Source: Lasioglossum baleicum
Taxonomy: Eukaryota > Arthropoda > Insecta > Hymenoptera > Halictidae
Direction of reading: 5' to 3'
Length of the DNA: 64,000 nt
Assembly: GCF_051020765.1 (NCBI RefSeq)
Contig: NW_027469083.1
Coordinates: 2,108,001-2,172,000, forward strand
Shown: one piece after another, positions 41,294-53,164 of the stretch
Layout of the letters: each line of letters opens with the position of its first letter
Position numbering within the stretch: position 1 is the stretch's first letter
Position numbers and translations under genes: made by a program
The notes under the pieces: model-generated
The model's database searches: none
What the model was told of the DNA's origin: nothing
What the model saw: only the letters and a program-made list of their open reading frames with translations

Positions 41294-43751
41294 CAGGATG
41301 GAGCTCGGATGATTTTATGTTTGTCATTGTTATGTTAACTTGCTGTTGAGTGCACGCATCAGGAAATAAATTGTTGAATTTGTTTGCCGTATATCAAACT
41401 CTGGGGAAATGTTTCTGTTTGGAATACCTTATGAAAATGTTTCATTTTGGAATACGCCATGAAATATGTAGATAACATAAATTTACATCTTAAGATGTTT
41501 TCTTTCAATGACATAGGGAGTGGTATAGGTATGATGTTTAACCTACCGTCGGGCGCAGCGGTTCTAGGAGATACATCAATCACTATTTTGTGCAGTGTGA
41601 TACATCCTTAAGCGGCGGAAACCCCTAGCTACTAGTAGCTTAATGTAAATGCTGTAATGTTGATTAGTTTTACATTTCAGAGACTCATTGTCTTAACCCT
41701 CATACGCTCCTCAAGAATATTTTCCTCAATCCGCGAGTGGTTCGTAAGTCGGTCCGGATTGAGATCAGCTTGAGCCCAACGCTAGATTTCTAAAAACCGC
41801 GCGGAAATTGCGTAACGGCAACGGAGGAAATTAAGGGGCCGCCACACCGGTTAGGGAAACTAAATTCCTCAATTTCGAACAAATTTCGGATCTTATGGTT
41901 AGGACAGAGACGGAACGAAGCTAGCAGCCACTAGTGCGATAAAGATGGTACATTAGATAGAAGTCCAGACTTTGTAAACTCAAACGTCGAAAAAAGCTTC
42001 TTTTCTATATTGATGTTCCCTGACACCCCCCCGCGGAGAGGGGAAATTAGTTTAGATTGCCCCGAGGCCGACAAAACCCCCCGACCCGCTAGGTCATACC
42101 GGGAGTTTTGAGGGAATCAGAGTCAATCACAGTTTTGAACTAAAAAGAGAGGAAATTCTGGTGGAGGACAGGCGCAAAGTTTAGTATTTTGTTCCTACCA
42201 CCCCTGAGTAGGGTGTCATTTGAAAGAGCTCGGGAAGAGGTATTGAGCCTCATAGGCTAGGAGCGCCTCCGAGGTCATCCGAAGGGCGTATAGCGTTTCT
42301 CGTAAATTAGAAAAGTTCTGTATGTATTTGGAGTCGCGAGGGCATTAGTATCTCTATCCCGAGGTCACAGTGGAGGTGCCTTTGACTTTGAAAATTCTGA
42401 CAAAGCCAAAGGTCTTGGAAACCTTTTTCAGATTTTGAAGGTCAAGGTCAAGGTCAAAGGTGCAGGCGGGATCAGGAACCTCCCCCGAAGGTCGCCATAT
42501 AAATTTGCGGTGTCGAGCGACAAAAAGTAGTGAAAAATGGCATAGAATAGGTTAATTTAGCAATTAAGGATTTAGATTTTAGGCTGCGTGCGGATAGGAA
42601 TAGTGTTAAACGGTTAGATTTAAAAGTGCGGTTTCAATGTTTCATATAGTTTGGATTGACATCTGTAAGGAAAAAATAAAATCCAGGTTAGGTTAATTTT
42701 TATTAAAATTGATTATAAAAAAAGGGACCACAATTACGATTATGAAATTTCGTGCGCGCCAAAGAACTGTGTTTACGAAACCTTTAAATGGACACAAAAT
42801 AAATGACCCCCGCCGATTATGAATACGAAATTTCGAAAAAAAAATTTTTCTGTATATGATACGCGTTACACTTGTGTTATATGATTACGAAATATTGCAA
42901 AAAATCGATTGTCACGATAAAATTGTGGTAACAAAGGCGATCTAGATTGGGCGCCGAAAAAAGAAGGTTCGAGAAGAAGTATCAAAAGCTCTCATGATTT
43001 ATTTAAACATATTTCAACGAATTGCAGCAATGTATTACGTCATTTGTAATGAAAGATTATTTGATGTTATAGCATCGGATTTTTCCAAGATCCCTGTTTC
43101 TGATCACAGACACTCTGTTAAACTGAAGCACTTCAATTTAACATGCACTATTTCATATATTGGATGATTGCAAAAGCTCATACTCAATTTACCTCGTGAA
43201 CTTGTCTGAAACTAAACGTGCAACTTCTACGGAAAAGGAAATCACAGGTTGTAAAATGTTCGGAGACAATTATAGAAAACAGAGTTACAGACTATATAAT
43301 TGATTAATAAAACTGTTATTTATCCCAAATAGGGTACGAACTTTTGCAAACACATTACTAATACATTACGTTTAGTAATACATTATTGGCTAACGATTGA
43401 AGGCTGTTAAAGGATCTAGTAAAGAATCATTGGTCATGGACTTTAGAAAATGACGAAAATATATTATATCTTAAATATAAACATATTATTAATATATTCA
43501 ACGAAAAATATCCTGCATCGCTTATGGGAAGCAGTAGTTAGATTTTTAAAAAAATACTGTCCACACTTGGACATCAGTCAATTATACATATAGGGGAAAA
43601 TTATAACAAGATTTTCTTGTGGTCAAACAATGGATTATATGTACTTACTTAGACTACATTATCCTAACAACTAGTCAATTCACTCATAAGAGCACGTCAA
43701 GATAAAATTGACTAACATCTTACATTCTAATACATCTACTACGCCTCGAAG
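41294..43751 (-). repeat. Spacer upstream of copy 12 / 3' flank of copy 13
   Basis: AAGGTCA cluster at 42436-42464. Distal acceptor of copy 13 is intact, CTTACAG (42663-42664). No gene seen. Confidence 0.75.
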
Positions 43752-44153
43752 TTATTGAACCCACGCTCGCCACACTCTGCACTGGATTTCGAGGAATTTT
43801 TCGAACCACTCCAGTTTTGGTTCTGACGAAGGAACAACTCTTCTCACCTGTGCAGGAATTATTAGATCCCTCTGTACAGTCGTTCTCGGCTCATCCACAG
43901 CTTCCCCTAGAAAACGTTCATTCATTATCCGCATTGCACGTTGCTTATCATGCCTAGCGGTTTGTCTTAGGATCTTGTCTGCCCTACAGACATTTAACCA
44001 TTTCCGTGACACTTGAGCAGCGCAAAGCAGAGACTTAGGCTCCAACTTGCGTAGAATCAGCTGGGATATCTCCGGCGGGAGTTCAGAAATGAAATCCAAC
44101 TTGGCAGGTTCCAGTAGTCCTAGCGCACGGAGGAAAGACCTGAAGAACTCCAT
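43752..44153 (-). CDS. Short F-box protein, copy 13 (class B)
   Basis: Reference for class B: D69, F81, T92, R95, R104. The donor is GTGAGA and the distal acceptor is intact, the reverse of class A, which has a strong donor and a broken distal acceptor. Confidence 0.72.
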   Translation of the reverse strand: MEFFRSFLRALGLLEPAKLDFISELPPEISQLILRKLEPKSLLCAAQVSRKWLNVCRADKILRQTARHDKQRAMRIMNERFLGEAVDEPRTTVQRDLIIPAQVRRVVPSSEPKLEWFEKFLEIQCRVWRAWVQ

Positions 44154-44261
44154 GTTGCCGCTGCAGCGTCAGGATCTCGAATGATCTACTGTTCCAAATT
44201 TTGGGTTTATATACCCTTGGTTACGGTTGATCGCCTGTTCCGGTTCGGTGACCCGACCAAT
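44154..44261 (-). promoter_or_regulatory. Promoter of copy 13
   Basis: CCAAT 44257-44261, TATATAAA 44206-44213, Inr present. Confidence 0.72.
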
Positions 44262-46720
44262 CAGGATCGAGCTCGGATGAATTTATGTTTGTCATTGTTA
44301 TGTTAACTTGCTGTTGAGTGCACGCATCAGGAAATAAATTGTTGAATTTGTTTGCCGTATAGCAAACTCTGGGGAAATGTTTCTGTTTGGAATACCTTAT
44401 GAAAATGTTTCATTTTGGAATACGCCATGAAATATGTAGATAACATAAATTTACATCTTAAGATGTTTTCTTTCAATGACATAGGGAGTGGTATAGGTAT
44501 GATGTTTAACCTACCGTCGGGCGCAGCGGTTCTAGGAGATACATCAATCACTATTTTGTGCAGTGTGATACATCCTTAAGCGGCGGAAACCCCTAGCTAC
44601 TAGTAGCTGAATGTAAATGCTGCAATGTTGATTAGTTTTACATTTCAGAGACTCATTGTCTTAACCCTCATACGCTCCTCAAGAATATTTTCCTCAATCC
44701 GCGAGTGGTTCGTAAGTCGGTCCGGATTGAGATCAGCTTGAGCCCAACGCTAGATTTCTAAAAACCGCGCGGAAATTGCGTAACGGCAACGGAGGAAATT
44801 AAGGGGCCGCCACACCGGTTAGGGAAACTAAATTCCTCAATTTCGAACAAATTTCGGATCTTATGGTTAGGACAGAGACGGAACGAAGCTAGCAGCCACT
44901 AGTGCGATAAAGATGGTACATTAGATAGAAGTCCAGACTTTGTAAACTCAAACGTCCAAAAAAGCTTCTTTTCTATATTGATGTTCCCTGACACCCCCCC
45001 GCGGAGAGGGGAAATTAGTTTAGATTGCCCCGAGGCCGACAAAACCCCCCGACCCGCTAGGTCATACCGGGAGTTTTGAGGGAATCAGAGTCAATCACAG
45101 TTCTGAACTAAAAAGAGAGGAAATTCTGGTGGAGGACAGGCGCAAAGTTTAGTATTTTGTTCCTACCACCCCTGAGTAGGGTGTCATTTGAAAGAGCTCG
45201 GGAAGAGGTATTGAGCCTCATAGGCTAGGAGCGCCTCCGAGGTCATCCGAAGGGCGTATAGCGTTTCTCGTAAATTAGAAAAGTTCTGTATGTATTTGGA
45301 GTCGCGAGGGCATTAGTATCTCTATCCCGAGGTCACAGTGGAGGTGCCTTTGACTTTGAAAATTCTGACAAAGCCAAAGGTCTTGGAAACCTTTTTCAGA
45401 TTTTGAAGGTCAAGGTCAAGGTCAAAGGTGCAGGCGGGATCAGGAACCTCCCCCGAAGGTCGCCATATAAATTTGCGGTGTCGAGCGACAAAAAGTAGTG
45501 AAAAATGGCATAGAATAGGTTAATTTAGCAATTAAGGATTTAGATTTTAGGCTGCGTGCGGATAGGAATAGTGTTAAACGGTTAGATTTAAGAGTGCGGT
45601 TTCAATGTTTCATATAGTTTGGATTGACATCTGTAAGGAAAAAATAAAATCCAGGTTAGGTTAATTTTTATTAAAATTGATTATAAAAAAAAGGGACCAC
45701 AATTACGATTATGAAATTTCGCGCGCGCCAAAAAACTGTGTTTATGGAACCTTTAAATGGACACAAAATAAATGACCCCCGCCGATTATGAATACGAAAT
45801 TTCGAAAAAAAATTTTTTCTGTAAATGATACGCGTTACACTTGTGTTATATGATTACGAAATATTGCAAAAAATCGATTGTCACGATAAAATTGTGGTAA
45901 CAAAGGCGATCTAGATTGGGCGCCGAAAAAAGAAGGTTCGAGAAGAAGTATCAAAAGCTCTCATGATTTATTTAAACATATTTCAACGAATTGCAGCAAT
46001 GTAGTACGTCATTTGTAATGAAAGATTGTTTGATGTTATAGGATCGGATTTTTCTAAGATCCCTGTTTCTGGTCACAGACACTCTGTTAACCTGAAGCAC
46101 TTCAATTTAACATGCACTATTTCATATATTGGATGATTGCAAAAGCTCATACTCAATTTACCCCGTGAACTTGTCTGAAACTAAACGTGCAACTACTACG
46201 GATAAGGAAATCACAGGTTGTAAAATGTTCGGAGACAATGATAGAAAACAGAGTTACAGACTATATAATTGATTAATAAAACTGTTATTTATCCCAAATA
46301 GGGTACGAACTTTTGCAAACACATTACTAATACATTACGTTTAGTAATACATTATTGGCTAACGATTGAAGGCTGTTAAAGGATCTAGTAAAGAATCATT
46401 GGTCATGGACTTTAGAAAATGACGAAAATATATTATATCTTAAATATAAATATATTATTAATATATTCAACGAAAAATATCCTGCATCGCTTATGGGAAG
46501 CAGTAGTTAGATTTTTAAAAAAATACTGTCCACACTTGGACATCAGTCAATTATACATATAGGGGAAAATTATAACAAGATTTTCTTGTGGTCAAACAAT
46601 GGATTATATGTACTTACTTAGACTACATTATCCTAACAACTAGTCAATTCACTCATAAGAGCGGGTCAAGATAAAATTGACTAACATCTTACATTCTAAT
46701 ACATCTACTACGCCTCGAAG
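44262..46720 (-). repeat. Spacer upstream of copy 13 / 3' flank of copy 14
   Basis: AAGGTCA cluster at 45404-45432. Distal acceptor of copy 14 intact (45631-45632). Variants at 45690-46260 (one more A, AAAACTGTG, GTAGTACG, CTACTACGGAT) recur only in the spacers at 60530-61090 and 63490-63860. Confidence 0.75.
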
Positions 46721-47122
46721 TTATTGAACCCACGCTCGCCACACTCTGCACTGGATTTCGAGGAATTTTTCGAACCACTCCAGTTTTGGTTCTGACGAAG
46801 GAACAACTCTACTCACCTGTGCAGGAATTATTAGATCCCTCTGTACAATCGTTCTCGGCTCATCCACAGCTTCCCGTAGAATACGTTCATTCATTATCCG
46901 CATTGCACGTTGCTTATGATGCCTAGCGGTTTGTCTTAGGATCTTGTCTGCCCTACAGACATTTAACCATTTCCGTGACACTTGAGCAGCGCAAAGCAGA
47001 GACTTAGGCTCCAACTTGCGTAGAATCAGCTGGGATATCTCCGGCGGGAGTTCAGAAATGAAATCCAACTTGGCAGGTTCCAGTGGCCCTAGCGCACGGA
47101 GGAAAGATCTGAAGAACTCCAT
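46721..47122 (-). CDS. Short F-box protein, copy 14 (A/B mosaic)
   Basis: P13 and an AGATCT codon pair near the start are shared with class B copy 12, while H69, I81, I92, S104 and the 3' flank are class A; R83 is private. The strong GTGAGT donor is here combined with an intact distal acceptor, the only array copy with both. Confidence 0.72.
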   Translation of the reverse strand: MEFFRSFLRALGPLEPAKLDFISELPPEISQLILRKLEPKSLLCAAQVSRKWLNVCRADKILRQTARHHKQRAMRIMNERILREAVDEPRTIVQRDLIIPAQVSRVVPSSEPKLEWFEKFLEIQCRVWRAWVQ

Positions 47123-47230
47123 GTTGCCGCTGCAGCGTCAGGATCTCGAATGATCTACTGTTCCAAATTTTGGGTTTATATACCCTTGGTTACGGTTGAT
47201 CGCCTGTTCCGGTTCGGTGACCCGACCAAT
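47123..47230 (-). promoter_or_regulatory. Promoter of copy 14
   Basis: CCAAT 47226-47230, TATATAAA 47175-47182, Inr present. Confidence 0.72.
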
Positions 47231-49687
47231 CAGGATCGAGCTCGGATGATTTTATGTTTGTCATTGTTATGTTAACTTGCTGTTGAGTGCACGCATCAGG
47301 AAATAAATTGTTGAATTTGTTTGCCGTATATCAAACTCTGGGGAAATGTTTCTGTTTGGAATACCTTATGAAAATGTTTCATTTTGGAATACGCCATGAA
47401 ATATGTAGATAACATAAATTTACATCTTAAGATGTTTTCTTTCAATGACATAGGGAGTGGTATAGGTATGATGTTTAACCTACCGTCGGGCGCAGCGGTT
47501 CTAGGAGATACATCAATCACTATTTTGTGCAGTGTGATACATCCTTAAGCGGCGGAAACCCCTAGCTACTAGTAGCTGAATGTAAATGCTGCAATGTTGA
47601 TTAGTTTTACATTTCAGAGACTCATTGTCTTAACCCTCATACGCTCCTCAAGAATATTTTCCTCAATCCGCGAGTGGTTCGTAAGTCGGTCCGGATTGAG
47701 ATCAGCTTGAGCCCAACGCTAGATTTCTAAAAACCGCGCGGAAATTGCGTAACGGCAACGGAGGAAATTAAGGGGCCGCCACACCGGTTAGGGAAACTAA
47801 ATTCCTCAATTTCGAACAAATTTCGGATCTTATGGTTAGGACAGAGACGGAACGAAGCTAGCAGCCACTAGTGCGATAAAGATGGTACATTAGATAGAAG
47901 TCCAGGCTTTGTAAACTCAAACGTCGAAAAAAGCTTCTTTTCTATATTGATGTTCCCTGACACCCCCCCGCGGAGAGGGGAAATTAGTTTAGATTGCCCC
48001 GAGGCCGACAAAACCCCCCGACCCGCTAGGTCATACCGGGAGTTTTGAGGGAATCAGAGTCAATCACAGTTCTGAACTAAAAAGAGAGGAAATTCTGGTG
48101 GAGGACAGGCGCAAAGTTTAGTATTTTGTTCCTACCACCCCTGAGTAGGGTGTCATTTGAAAGAGCTCGGGAAGAGGTATTGAGCCTCATAGGCTAGGAG
48201 CGCCTCCGAGGTCATCCGAAGGGCGTATAGCGTTTCTCGTAAATTAGAAAAGTTCTGTATGTATTTGGAGTCGCGAGGGCATTAGTATCTCTATCCCGAG
48301 GTCACAGTGGAGGTGCCTTTGACTTTGAAAATTCTGACAAAGCCAAAGGTCTTGGAAACCTTTTTCAGATTTCGAAGGTCAAGATCAAGGTCAAAGGTGC
48401 AGGCGGGATCAGGAACCTCCCCCGAAGGTCGCCATATAAATTTGCGGTGTCGAGCGACAAAAAGTAGTGAAAAATGGCATAGAATAGGTTAATTTAGCAA
48501 TTAAGGATTTAGATTTTAGGCTGCGTGCGGATAGGAATAGTGTTAAACGGTTAGATTTAAAAGTGCGGTTTCAATGTTTCATATAGTTTGGATTGACATC
48601 TGTAAGGAAAAAATAAAATCCAGGTTAGGTTAATTTTTATTAAAATTGATTATAAAAAAAGGGACCACAATTACGAGTATGAAATTTCGTGCGCGCCAAA
48701 GAACTGTGTTTACGGAACCTTTAAATGGACACAAAATAAATGACCCCCGCCGATTATGAATACGAAATTTCGAAAAAAAAATTTTCTGTAAAGGATACGC
48801 GTTACACTGGTGTTATATGATTACGAAATATTGAAAAAAATCGATTGTCACGATAAAATTGTGGTAACAAAGGCGATCTAGATTGGGCGCCGAAAAAAGA
48901 AGGTTCGAGAAGAAGTATCAAAAGCTCTCATGATTTATTTAAACATATTTCAACGAATTGCAGCAATGTATTACGTCATTTGTAATGAAAGATTATTTGA
49001 TGTTATAGCATCGGATTTTTCCAAGATCCCTGTTTCTGATCACAGACACTCTGTTAAACTGAAGCACTTCAATTTAACATGCACTATTTCATATATTGGA
49101 TGATTGCAAAAGCTCATACTCAATTTACCTCGTGAACTTGTCTGAAACTAAACGTGCAACTTCTACGGAAAAGGAAATCACAGGTTGTAAAATGTTCGGA
49201 GACAATTATAGAAAACAGAGTTACAGACTATATAATTGATTAATAAAACTGTTATTTATCCCAAATAGGGTACGAACTTTTGCAAACACATTACTAATAC
49301 ATTACGTTTAGTAATACATTATTGGCTAACGATTGAAGGCTGTTAAAGGATCTAGTAAAGAATCATTGGTCATGGACTTTAGAAAATGACGAAAATATAT
49401 TATATCTTAAATATAAACATATTATTAATATATTCAACGAAAAATATCCTGCATCGCTTATGGGAAGCAGTAGTTAGATTTTTAAAAAAATACTGTCCAC
49501 ACTTGGACATCAGTCAATTATACATATAGGGGAAAATTATAACAAGATTTTCTTGTGGTCAAACAATGGATTATATGTACTTACTTAGACTACATTATCC
49601 TAACAACTAGTCAATTCACTCATAAGAGCACGTCAAGATAAAATTGACTAACATCTTACATTCTAATACATCTACTACGCCTCGAAG
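47231..49687 (-). repeat. Spacer upstream of copy 14 / 3' flank of copy 15
   Basis: The middle AAGGTCA is mutated to AAGATCA (48373-48401). Distal acceptor of copy 15 intact (48600-48601). No gene seen. Confidence 0.75.
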
Positions 49688-50089
49688 TTATTGAACCCAC
49701 GCTCGCCACACTCTGCACTGGATTTCGAGGAATTTTTCGAACCACTCCAGTTTTGGTTCTGACGAAGGAACAACTCTTCTCACCTGTGCAGGAATTATTA
49801 GATCACTCTGTACAGTCGTTCTCGGCTCATCCACAGCTTCCCCTAGAAAACGTTCATTCATTATCCGCATTGCACGTTGCTTATCATGCCTAGCGGTTTG
49901 TCTTAGGATCTTGTCTGCCCTACAGACATTTAACCATTTCCGTGACACTTGAGCAGCGCAAAGCAGAGACTTAGGCTCCAACTTGCGTAGAATCAGCTGG
50001 GATATCTCCGGCGGGAGTTCAGAAATGAAATCCAACTTGGCAGGTTCCAGTAGTCCTAGCGCACGGAGGAAAGACCTGAAGAACTCCAT
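49688..50089 (-). CDS. Short F-box protein, copy 15 (class B, S95)
   Basis: As copy 13 but S95 instead of R95, shared with copies 16-18. The leader palindrome CGCTGCAGCG is broken by one base (CGCTTCAGCG on the - strand). Confidence 0.72.
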   Translation of the reverse strand: MEFFRSFLRALGLLEPAKLDFISELPPEISQLILRKLEPKSLLCAAQVSRKWLNVCRADKILRQTARHDKQRAMRIMNERFLGEAVDEPRTTVQSDLIIPAQVRRVVPSSEPKLEWFEKFLEIQCRVWRAWVQ

Positions 50090-50197
50090 GTTGCCGCTGA
50101 AGCGTCAGGATCTCGAATGATCTACTGTTCCAAATTTTGGGTTTATATACCCTTGGTTACGGTTGATCGCCTGTTCCGGTTCGGTGACCCGACCAAT
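50090..50197 (-). promoter_or_regulatory. Promoter of copy 15
   Basis: CCAAT 50193-50197, TATATAAA 50142-50149, Inr present. Confidence 0.72.
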
Positions 50198-52654
50198 CAG
50201 GATCGAGCTCGGATGATTTTATGTTTGTCATTGTTATGTTAACTTGCTGTTGAGTGCACGCATCAGGAAATAAATTGTTGAATTTGTTTGCCGTATATCA
50301 AACTCTGGGGAAATGTTTCTGTTTGGAATACCTTATGAAAATGTTTCATTTTGGAATACGCCATGAAATATGTAGATAACATAAATTTACATCTTAAGAT
50401 GTTTTCTTTCAATGACATAGGGAGTGGTATAGGTATGATGTTTAACCTACCGTCGGGCGCAGCGGTTCTAGGAGATACATCAATCACTATTTTGTGCAGT
50501 GTGATACATCCTTAAGCGGCGGAAACCCCTAGCTACTAGTAGCTGAATGTAAATGCTGCAATGTTGATTAGTTTTACATTTCAGAGACTCATTGTCTTAA
50601 CCCTCATACGCTCCTCAAGAATATTTTCCTCAATCCGCGAGTGGTTCGTAAGTCGGTCCGGATTGAGATCAGCTTGAGCCCAACGCTAGATTTCTAAAAA
50701 CCGCGCGGAAATTGCGTAACGGCAACGGAGGAAATTAAGGGGCCGCCACACCGGTTAGGGAAACTAAATTCCTCAATTTCGAACAAATTTCGGATCTTAT
50801 GGTTAGGACAGAGACGGAACGAAGCTAGCAGCCACTAGTGCGATAAAGATGGTACATTAGATAGAAGTCCAGGCTTTGTAAACTCAAACGTCGAAAAAAG
50901 CTTCTTTTCTATATTGATGTTCCCTGACACCCCCCCGCGGAGAGGGGAAATTAGTTTAGATTGCCCCGAGGCCGACAAAACCCCCCGACCCGCTAGGTCA
51001 TACCGGGAGTTTTGAGGGAATCAGAGTCAATCACAGTTCTGAACTAAAAAGAGAGGAAATTCTGGTGGAGGACAGGCGCAAAGTTTAGTATTTTGTTCCT
51101 ACCACCCCTGAGTAGGGTGTCATTTGAAAGAGCTCGGGAAGAGGTATTGAGCCTCATAGGCTAGGAGCGCCTCCGAGGTCATCCGAAGGGCGTATAGCGT
51201 TTCTCGTAAATTAGAAAAGTTCTGTATGTATTTGGAGTCGCGAGGGCATTAGTATCTCTATCCCGAGGTCACAGTGGAGGTGCCTTTGACTTTGAAAATT
51301 CTGACAAAGCCAAAGGTCTTGGAAACCTTTTTCAGATTTCGAAGGTCAAGATCAAGGTCAAAGGTGCAGGCGGGATCAGGAACCTCCCCCGAAGGTCGCC
51401 ATATAAATTTGCGGTGTCGAGCGACAAAAAGTAGTGAAAAATGGCATAGAATAGGTTAATTTAGCAATTAAGGATTTAGATTTTAGGCTGCGTGCGGATA
51501 GGAATAGTGTTAAACGGTTAGATTTAAAAGTGCGGTTTCAATGTTTCATATAGTTTGGATTGACATCTGTAAGGAAAAAATAAAATCCAGGTTAGGTTAA
51601 TTTTTATTAAAATTGATTATAAAAAAAGGGACCACAATTACGAGTATGAAATTTCGTGCGCGCCAAAGAACTGTGTTTACGGAACCTTTAAATGGACACA
51701 AAATAAATGACCCCCGCCGATTATGAATACGAAATTTCGAAAAAAAAATTTTCTGTAAAGGATACGCGTTACACTGGTGTTATATGATTACGAAATATTG
51801 AAAAAAATCGATTGTCACGATAAAATTGTGGTAACAAAGGCGATCTAGATTGGGCGCCGAAAAAAGAAGGTTCGAGAAGAAGTATCAAAAGCTCTCATGA
51901 TTTATTTAAACATATTTCAACGAATTGCAGCAATGTATTACGTCATTTGTAATGAAAGATTATTTGATGTTATAGCATCGGATTTTTCCAAGATCCCTGT
52001 TTCTGATCACAGACACTCTGTTAAACTGAAGCACTTCAATTTAACATGCACTATTTCATATATTGGATGATTGCAAAAGCTCATACTCAATTTACCTCGT
52101 GAACTTGTCTGAAACTAAACGTGCAACTTCTACGGAAAAGGAAATCACAGGTTGTAAAATGTTCGGAGACAATTATAGAAAACAGAGTTACAGACTATAT
52201 AATTGATTAATAAAACTGTTATTTATCCCAAATAGGGTACGAACTTTTGCAAACACATTACTAATACATTACGTTTAGTAATACATTATTGGCTAACGAT
52301 TGAAGGCTGTTAAAGGATCTAGTAAAGAATCATTGGTCATGGACTTTAGAAAATGACGAAAATATATTATATCTTAAATATAAACATATTATTAATATAT
52401 TCAACGAAAAATATCCTGCATCGCTTATGGGAAGCAGTAGTTAGATTTTTAAAAAAATACTGTCCACACTTGGACATCAGTCAATTATACATATAGGGGA
52501 AAATTATAACAAGATTTTCTTGTGGTCAAACAATGGATTATATGTACTTACTTAGACTACATTATCCTAACAACTAGTCAATTCACTCATAAGAGCACGT
52601 CAAGATAAAATTGACTAACATCTTACATTCTAATACATCTACTACGCCTCGAAG
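50198..52654 (-). repeat. Spacer upstream of copy 15 / 3' flank of copy 16
   Basis: Middle half-site mutated (51340-51368). Distal acceptor of copy 16 intact (51567-51568). Variants GATTTTATG and AGGCTTTG recur in the spacer of copy 17. Confidence 0.75.
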
Positions 52655-53056
52655 TTATTGAACCCACGCTCGCCACACTCTGCACTGGATTTCGAGGAAT
52701 TTTTCGAACCACTCCAGTTTTGGTTCTGACGAAGGAACAACTCTTCTCACCTGTGCAGGAATTATTAGATCACTCTGTACAGTCGTTCTCGGCTCATCCA
52801 CAGCTTCCCCTAGAAAACGTTCATTCATTATCCGCATTGCACGTTGCTTATCATGCCTAGCGGTTTGTCTTAGGATCTTGTCTGCCCTACAGACATTTAA
52901 CCATTTCCGTGACACTTGAGCAGCGCAAAGCAGAGACTTAGGCTCCAACTTGCGTAGAATCAGCTGGGATATCTCCGGCGGGAGTTCAGAAATGAAATCC
53001 AACTTGGCAGGTTCCAGTAGTCCTAGCGCACGGAGGAAAGACCTGAAGAACTCCAT
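52655..53056 (-). CDS. Short F-box protein, copy 16 (class B, S95)
   Basis: Protein identical to copy 15. Confidence 0.72.
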   Translation of the reverse strand: MEFFRSFLRALGLLEPAKLDFISELPPEISQLILRKLEPKSLLCAAQVSRKWLNVCRADKILRQTARHDKQRAMRIMNERFLGEAVDEPRTTVQSDLIIPAQVRRVVPSSEPKLEWFEKFLEIQCRVWRAWVQ

Positions 53057-53164
53057 GTTGCCGCTGCAGCGTCAGGATCTCGAATGATCTACTGTTCCAA
53101 ATTTTGGGTTTATATACCCTTGGTTACGGTTGATCGCCTGTTCCGGTTCGGTGACCCGACCAAT
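53057..53164 (-). promoter_or_regulatory. Promoter of copy 16
   Basis: CCAAT 53160-53164, TATATAAA 53109-53116, Inr present. Confidence 0.72.

Noticed and set aside
48307..48492. 61-codon + strand frame with RSRSRSK near the half-site cluster (also 51274, 54241, 57208; 4521-4706 on the - strand)
   Set aside because: It begins with GTG and is open only where the AAGGTCA repeat is mutated; the RSRSRSK-like run is just the translated repeat.
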